From an uncultured Alphaproteobacteria bacterium (GTDB taxonomy: Bacteria; Pseudomonadota; Alphaproteobacteria; Thalassobaculales; Thalassobaculaceae), in the NCBI GenBank assembly GCA_938028645.1, contig CALIMD010000341.1, positions 1-9,564 on the forward strand: a DNA stretch of 9,564 bases, given 5' to 3'. The position numbers were made by a program, and so were the translations under genes. Positions 6,636 through 9,564 of this stretch are shown in pieces. The notes below the pieces were generated by a model. It was not told where the DNA came from. It did not search any database and was given only the letters and a program-made list of their open reading frames with translations. The stretch's first letter is position 1, and every line of letters starts with the position of its first letter.

Positions 6636-7894
6636 TACGACCTCTCCCTCGGCGCTGCTGGAGCCGCAGCCATAGCTGCACCCCCTCCTCCAAGTACAGG
6701 CTTACCTATACTTTTTGGAAGTGATCGCGGCGTCTCAAATATTGAAAGTGCTGGCAATAATATTAGAAAGTGAAAGAAATAGTAGGCTGTGAATAAACGT
6801 GAAAGTATTACATAAATTCCCTCAGCAGGTTTAGCCCCCAGCCAAGTCAACGCAACACAATCGAATAAAAACACCCAGAACATAACCTTGTAAATTGGAC
6901 GAAACGTAGCACTTCGTACTGGAGATCTATCCAACCAAGGAAGAATAAATAAAACACCTATTGCCGCAAACATCGCCAAAACACCAAATAATTTATCTGG
7001 GATAGCACGTAAAATGGCGTAGAAAGGGAGAAAGTACCATTCCGGAACGATATGTGCCGGCGTAACCATCGGATTGGCGGGAATGTAATTATCCGGGTGC
7101 CCCATTGAATTCGGCAAGAAAAATACAACCGCCGAAAGGAGTATAAGAAATACGCCAAGTCCAAAAGCATCTTTTACGGTGTAGTAGGGATGGAAAGAAA
7201 TCGTATCCTGATTACCGCGTACGTCTATCCCTAGTGGGTTATTCGAACCAAATCGATGCAAAGCAACTATATGCAACACCACAACACCCACTATGACAAA
7301 AGGTAACAAATAATGGAGTGCATAAAAGCGATTCAACGTTGGGTTATCTACTGAAAACCCACCCCAAAGCAAGGTAACAATAGATTCGCCAACAAGGGGA
7401 ATTGCAGAAAACAGATTGGTTATGACTGTAGCACCCCAAAAGCTCATTTGGCCCCACGGCAAAACGTAACCCATGAAAGCGGTTGCCATCATCAATATAA
7501 GAATAACGACACCCAGCATCCATAATAATTCCCTAGGCGCTTTATAGGAACCGTAATACAGTCCACGAAAAATATGGATATAAACAACGATGAAAAAGAA
7601 ACTGGCTCCATTCGCATGGATATACCTCACTAGCCAGCCATAATTTACATCACGCATGATCCGTTCTACAGACTGGAATGCATGATCTACATGCGCGGTG
7701 TAATGCATCGCAAGAACAATACCACTCATTATCATAATAACGAGTACTATCCCGGCTAACGAACCGAAATTCCACCAATAATTAAGGTTTTTTGGCGTTG
7801 GATACTCATGCATTTCATGATGCATAAACGTAAAAATTGGAAGCCGGTGGTCAATCCATCGTATTAGTGAATTATTAAATTTTGGTTCACTCAT
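6635..7894 (-). CDS. petB: cytochrome b subunit of ubiquinol-cytochrome c reductase
   Basis: Central membrane subunit of complex III, carrying both b haems and the quinol oxidation and quinone reduction sites. The 419-residue length matches alphaproteobacterial cytochrome b encoded separately from c1. The four haem ligands are H93 (RYIHANGASFFF), H107 (VVYIHIFRGLYYGS), H194 (YALHYLLPF) and H208 (VVLHIVALHRFGSNNPLG), with the expected 101-residue spacing within each pair. The Qo-site signature PEWY is at 284-287. About eight hydrophobic helices are visible. The C-terminus has a short low-complexity Gly/Ala/Pro tail (about 402-416) that is probably cytoplasmic. It starts 11 nt after the petA stop, with GAGGAA overlapping that stop as ribosome-binding site. 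Confidence 0.98.
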   Translation of the reverse strand: MSEPKFNNSLIRWIDHRLPIFTFMHHEMHEYPTPKNLNYWWNFGSLAGIVLVIMIMSGIVLAMHYTAHVDHAFQSVERIMRDVNYGWLVRYIHANGASFFFIVVYIHIFRGLYYGSYKAPRELLWMLGVVILILMMATAFMGYVLPWGQMSFWGATVITNLFSAIPLVGESIVTLLWGGFSVDNPTLNRFYALHYLLPFVIVGVVVLHIVALHRFGSNNPLGIDVRGNQDTISFHPYYTVKDAFGLGVFLILLSAVVFFLPNSMGHPDNYIPANPMVTPAHIVPEWYFLPFYAILRAIPDKLFGVLAMFAAIGVLFILPWLDRSPVRSATFRPIYKVMFWVFLFDCVALTWLGAKPAEGIYVILSRLFTAYYFFHFLILLPALSIFETPRSLPKSIGKPVLGGGGAAMAAAPAAPRERS

Positions 7895-7905
7895 TATTCT
7901 GTTCC

Positions 7906-8436
7906 TCAGCCGATCTTAATAACACTATCGGATATATATTTATACGGAGGGACGGCAAGGTTTGTTGGTGCGGGGCCCTTTCGAATCCTGCCTGAAGTAT
8001 CATAATGTGACCCATGGCATGGGCAAAACCAACCACCCCATTCCCCTTTCGGATCAGTTGCGCTTTGTCCAAGTGGGACGCAACCAAGATGGGTGCAGAC
8101 ACCCAATAAAACCAACATCTCCGGACGTGTAGTCCTATCAGAGTCCACCTGCGGATCCGGCAAATCATCTAGCTTGACTTCGGTAGCTTCCTGGATTTCT
8201 TTTTGGGTTCTATGCCGGATAAAGACTGGCTTTCCACGCCACACTATCGTTACTGCCATTCCTTCCTCTACACCGGATACATCAAATTCAGTTGACGATA
8301 GTGCCAATGTATCCGCCGCTGGATTCATTTGATCTATAAAAGGCCACGCAACACATGCGACCCCTAACGCTCCAGCCGTCGCGCTTGCCACATGAATAAA
8401 ATCTCTCCTAGTAGTACCTTCATTTGTATCAGCCAT
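7906..8436 (-). CDS. petA: Rieske [2Fe-2S] iron-sulfur subunit of ubiquinol-cytochrome c reductase
   Basis: First gene of the operon. Its mobile head domain carries one electron from quinol to cytochrome c1. The 176-residue protein begins with a twin-arginine motif (TTRRDFIHVA, about 8-17) and a hydrophobic segment (about 17-34) that serves as both Tat signal and membrane anchor. The cluster-binding boxes are CTHLGC (114-119) and CPCHGSHYD (138-146). C114, H116, C138 and H141 are the iron ligands, and C119 and C140 form the conserved disulfide. The following GPAP (154-157) is the usual proline loop. The ATG at 8436 has GGAAG about 9 nt upstream. All functional residues are intact. Confidence 0.97.
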   Translation of the reverse strand: MADTNEGTTRRDFIHVASATAGALGVACVAWPFIDQMNPAADTLALSSTEFDVSGVEEGMAVTIVWRGKPVFIRHRTQKEIQEATEVKLDDLPDPQVDSDRTTRPEMLVLLGVCTHLGCVPLGQSATDPKGEWGGWFCPCHGSHYDTSGRIRKGPAPTNLAVPPYKYISDSVIKIG

Positions 8437-8564
8437 CAGAACTAGCTTCCCCCCAAAACCCAGCTTAACATACCATTGATCAAATTACACATTTCTCGAG
8501 TTCGATCAGAGCAACTTAAAACCGCTAATTGCAAAACATAATTTTATACAGGTCAAATAAATCG

Positions 8565-8580
8565 TATACTGCAGAGTATA
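8565..8580. promoter_or_regulatory. 16-bp palindrome in the divergent petA/trmL region
   Basis: TATACT (8565-8570) and AGTATA (8575-8580) are exact inverted repeats around GCAG, giving an operator-like dyad. It lies 72 bp before trmL and 128 bp before petA. The left arm also resembles a -10 hexamer for trmL, but its -35 partner (TTTTAT, 8542-8547) is poor. It could be a repressor site overlapping a promoter, or chance in AT-rich DNA. Confidence 0.3.
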
Positions 8581-8652
8581 AGAAAAAGCAAAGAAACTGG
8601 AACAAAAATGTGCAATTTAAGCTGTAAAAATTTGTTTATGAGAGAAGAGTAG

Positions 8653-9120
8653 ATGAGATTAGCGCTCTTTCAACCAGATATCCCCCAAAATGCAGGAACA
8701 ATCATCCGGCTTTGTGCTTGTTTTAATATCCCACTCGATATTATTGAACCATGCGGTTTTATCTTTTCGGACGCCAAACTCCGAAGAGCACATATGGATT
8801 ATGAACAGCGGGCGATTATAAATCGGCACAAATCATGGACGGATTTTGAAATCGATAACACTTCAAACAGAATGGTTTTATTAACCACAAAAGGCAGTAA
8901 TAATCTTGATGCATTTAAATTTTCGTCTATTGATACGTTGATAATGGGGAGCGAATCGAACGGAGTGCCTGAAACAATTCACCAGAAAATACCACATAAA
9001 GTGAGAGTACCTATTGGCCCAAGCACAAGATCTCTGAATGTTGCCGTATGCGCAAGTATGGTTTTGTGGGAGGCGTTACGCCAAACGGGAAAACTACCAA
9101 ACCAAGTTCCCAATAATTGA
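8653..9120 (+). CDS. trmL: tRNA (cytidine(34)-2'-O)-methyltransferase
   Basis: SPOUT-class methyltransferase that methylates the 2'-OH of the wobble nucleotide of certain leucine tRNAs using SAM. The 155-residue length matches stand-alone TrmL (157 in E. coli), with no extra RNA-binding domain. The three SPOUT motifs are visible: PDIPQNAGTIIRLCA (8-22), MGSESNGVP (98-106) and VPIGPSTRSLNVAVCASMVL (119-138). These form the trefoil-knot SAM site. IEPCGF with the downstream LRRAHMDY is typical of the TrmL subfamily. The purine-rich GAGAGAAGAG just upstream is the ribosome-binding site. A TAG stop of a 14-codon upstream mini-ORF directly abuts the ATG. The gene diverges from petA across 216 bp. 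Confidence 0.94.
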   Translation: MRLALFQPDIPQNAGTIIRLCACFNIPLDIIEPCGFIFSDAKLRRAHMDYEQRAIINRHKSWTDFEIDNTSNRMVLLTTKGSNNLDAFKFSSIDTLIMGSESNGVPETIHQKIPHKVRVPIGPSTRSLNVAVCASMVLWEALRQTGKLPNQVPNN

Positions 9121-9123
9121 GGA

Positions 9124-9161
9124 CTTAAGGTAATGTTAAAGTTCTATAAAATCACCTTAAG
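9124..9161. repeat. inverted repeat between convergent trmL and metY ends
   Basis: CTTAAGGT (9124-9131) and ACCTTAAG (9154-9161) are perfectly complementary, giving an 8-bp stem with a 22-nt loop in the 55-bp gap between convergent genes. The position suits a bidirectional transcript-end structure. The stem is AT-rich and no T-run follows on either side, so it would be a poor intrinsic terminator. Each arm also contains the self-complementary CTTAAG. Confidence 0.35.
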
Positions 9162-9175
9162 CCAAAAACGCAAGA

Positions 9176-9564
9176 TTATGAGGACTCAGATAAGGCCAAT
9201 TCCAGATCGTTTATGATGTCGTCAATATGTTCAATGCCAATGGAGAGACGCACATAACTTTCAGAAACACCGGTGCTTTTCTGATCCTCTGGTGAAAGCT
9301 GGCTATGTGTGGTAGTCGCGGGGTGAATAGCTAAAGAACGCGCGTCACCTATGTTGGCAACATGATAGAAAAGTTTCAACGAATTTATAAACTTTTCCCC
9401 TGACTCTTTACCACCTTTCAGCTCAAAGCCAACAAGGCCACCATATCCCCCATTAAGATATTTTTTTGCTCTTGTTAGCTCTTCGCCCTTTTGTTGGGTT
9501 GGATAAATCACTTTAGATACCGACGAATGATTAGCTAAAAATTCGACAACAGCGGCCGCATTTT
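9176..9564 (-). CDS. metY: O-acetylhomoserine sulfhydrylase (aminocarboxypropyltransferase), C-terminal part
   Basis: PLP-dependent enzyme of the Cys/Met metabolism family that converts O-acetylhomoserine and sulfide (or methanethiol) to homocysteine (or methionine). The frame is open to the window edge, so the gene starts outside. About 128 C-terminal residues are visible, roughly 30% of the usual length near 430. Recognisable elements are GGYGGLVGFEL, HVANIGDARSLAIHPATTTH with the conserved SLxxHPATTTH loop, QLSPEDQKSTGVSESYVRLS (its Arg contacts the substrate carboxylate in the family), and the final IGIEHIDDIINDLELAL. The catalytic Lys lies upstream and is not seen. The GTG near 9511 is internal. 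Other Cys/Met enzymes such as MetZ share this end, but the GDARSLAIHPATTTH form favours MetY. Confidence 0.9.
   Translation of the reverse strand, partial: NAAAVVEFLANHSSVSKVIYPTQQKGEELTRAKKYLNGGYGGLVGFELKGGKESGEKFINSLKLFYHVANIGDARSLAIHPATTTHSQLSPEDQKSTGVSESYVRLSIGIEHIDDIINDLELALSESS

Noticed and set aside
7887..8168. Minus-strand 93-codon frame inside petA
   Set aside because: It is an alternate-frame shadow of the Rieske gene, whose cluster-binding motifs are in the other frame.

Overview
The window is an ordinary, densely packed chromosomal segment of an AT-leaning alphaproteobacterium. Two gene neighbourhoods support this. One is the plus-strand run prs, rplY (long Ctc/TL5-type L25), pth, ychF. 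The other is a minus-strand ubiquinol-cytochrome c reductase operon with separate Rieske, cytochrome b and cytochrome c1 genes (petA-petB-petC), followed by methylthioadenosine phosphorylase and preceded by a divergent trmL. The protein motifs suit a Rhodospirillales-like or related free-living marine lineage. That placement comes from memory of gene order and motifs, not from a phylogeny. No phage, IS element, CRISPR array, tRNA or rRNA was found.

Layout. Positions 1-456 hold the 3' end of a plus-strand gene of unknown function, possibly an envelope protein. A candidate promoter precedes prs (536-1489). A 154-bp gap with two abutting inverted repeats leads to rplY (1644-2318), pth (start probably at 2364, end 3002) and ychF (3010-4113), which starts 7 nt after pth. 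A dienelactone hydrolase-like gene (4179-4844) follows on the same strand. The rest runs mainly on the minus strand. Read 5' to 3', this is petA (8436-7906), petB (7894-6635), petC (6635-5859), a strong intrinsic terminator (about 5809-5842) and mtnP (5788-4913). trmL (8653-9120) diverges from petA. The window ends inside the 3' third of a minus-strand O-acetylhomoserine sulfhydrylase gene (9564-9176).

Functional picture. The plus-strand block combines PRPP supply (Prs) with translation: ribosomal protein L25, rescue of peptidyl-tRNA by Pth, and the ribosome-associated ATPase YchF. The minus-strand block encodes the three catalytic subunits of respiratory complex III, with haem and [2Fe-2S] ligands all present. 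MtnP recycles methylthioadenosine and the partial MetY-type enzyme makes homocysteine, so two enzymes of methionine/sulfur metabolism flank the complex III genes.

No convincing new biological system was found. The points most worth a second look are regulatory: a strong terminator only 20 nt before the mtnP start, paired inverted repeats in the prs-rplY gap, and a palindrome plus a 14-codon mini-ORF in the trmL/petA divergent region.
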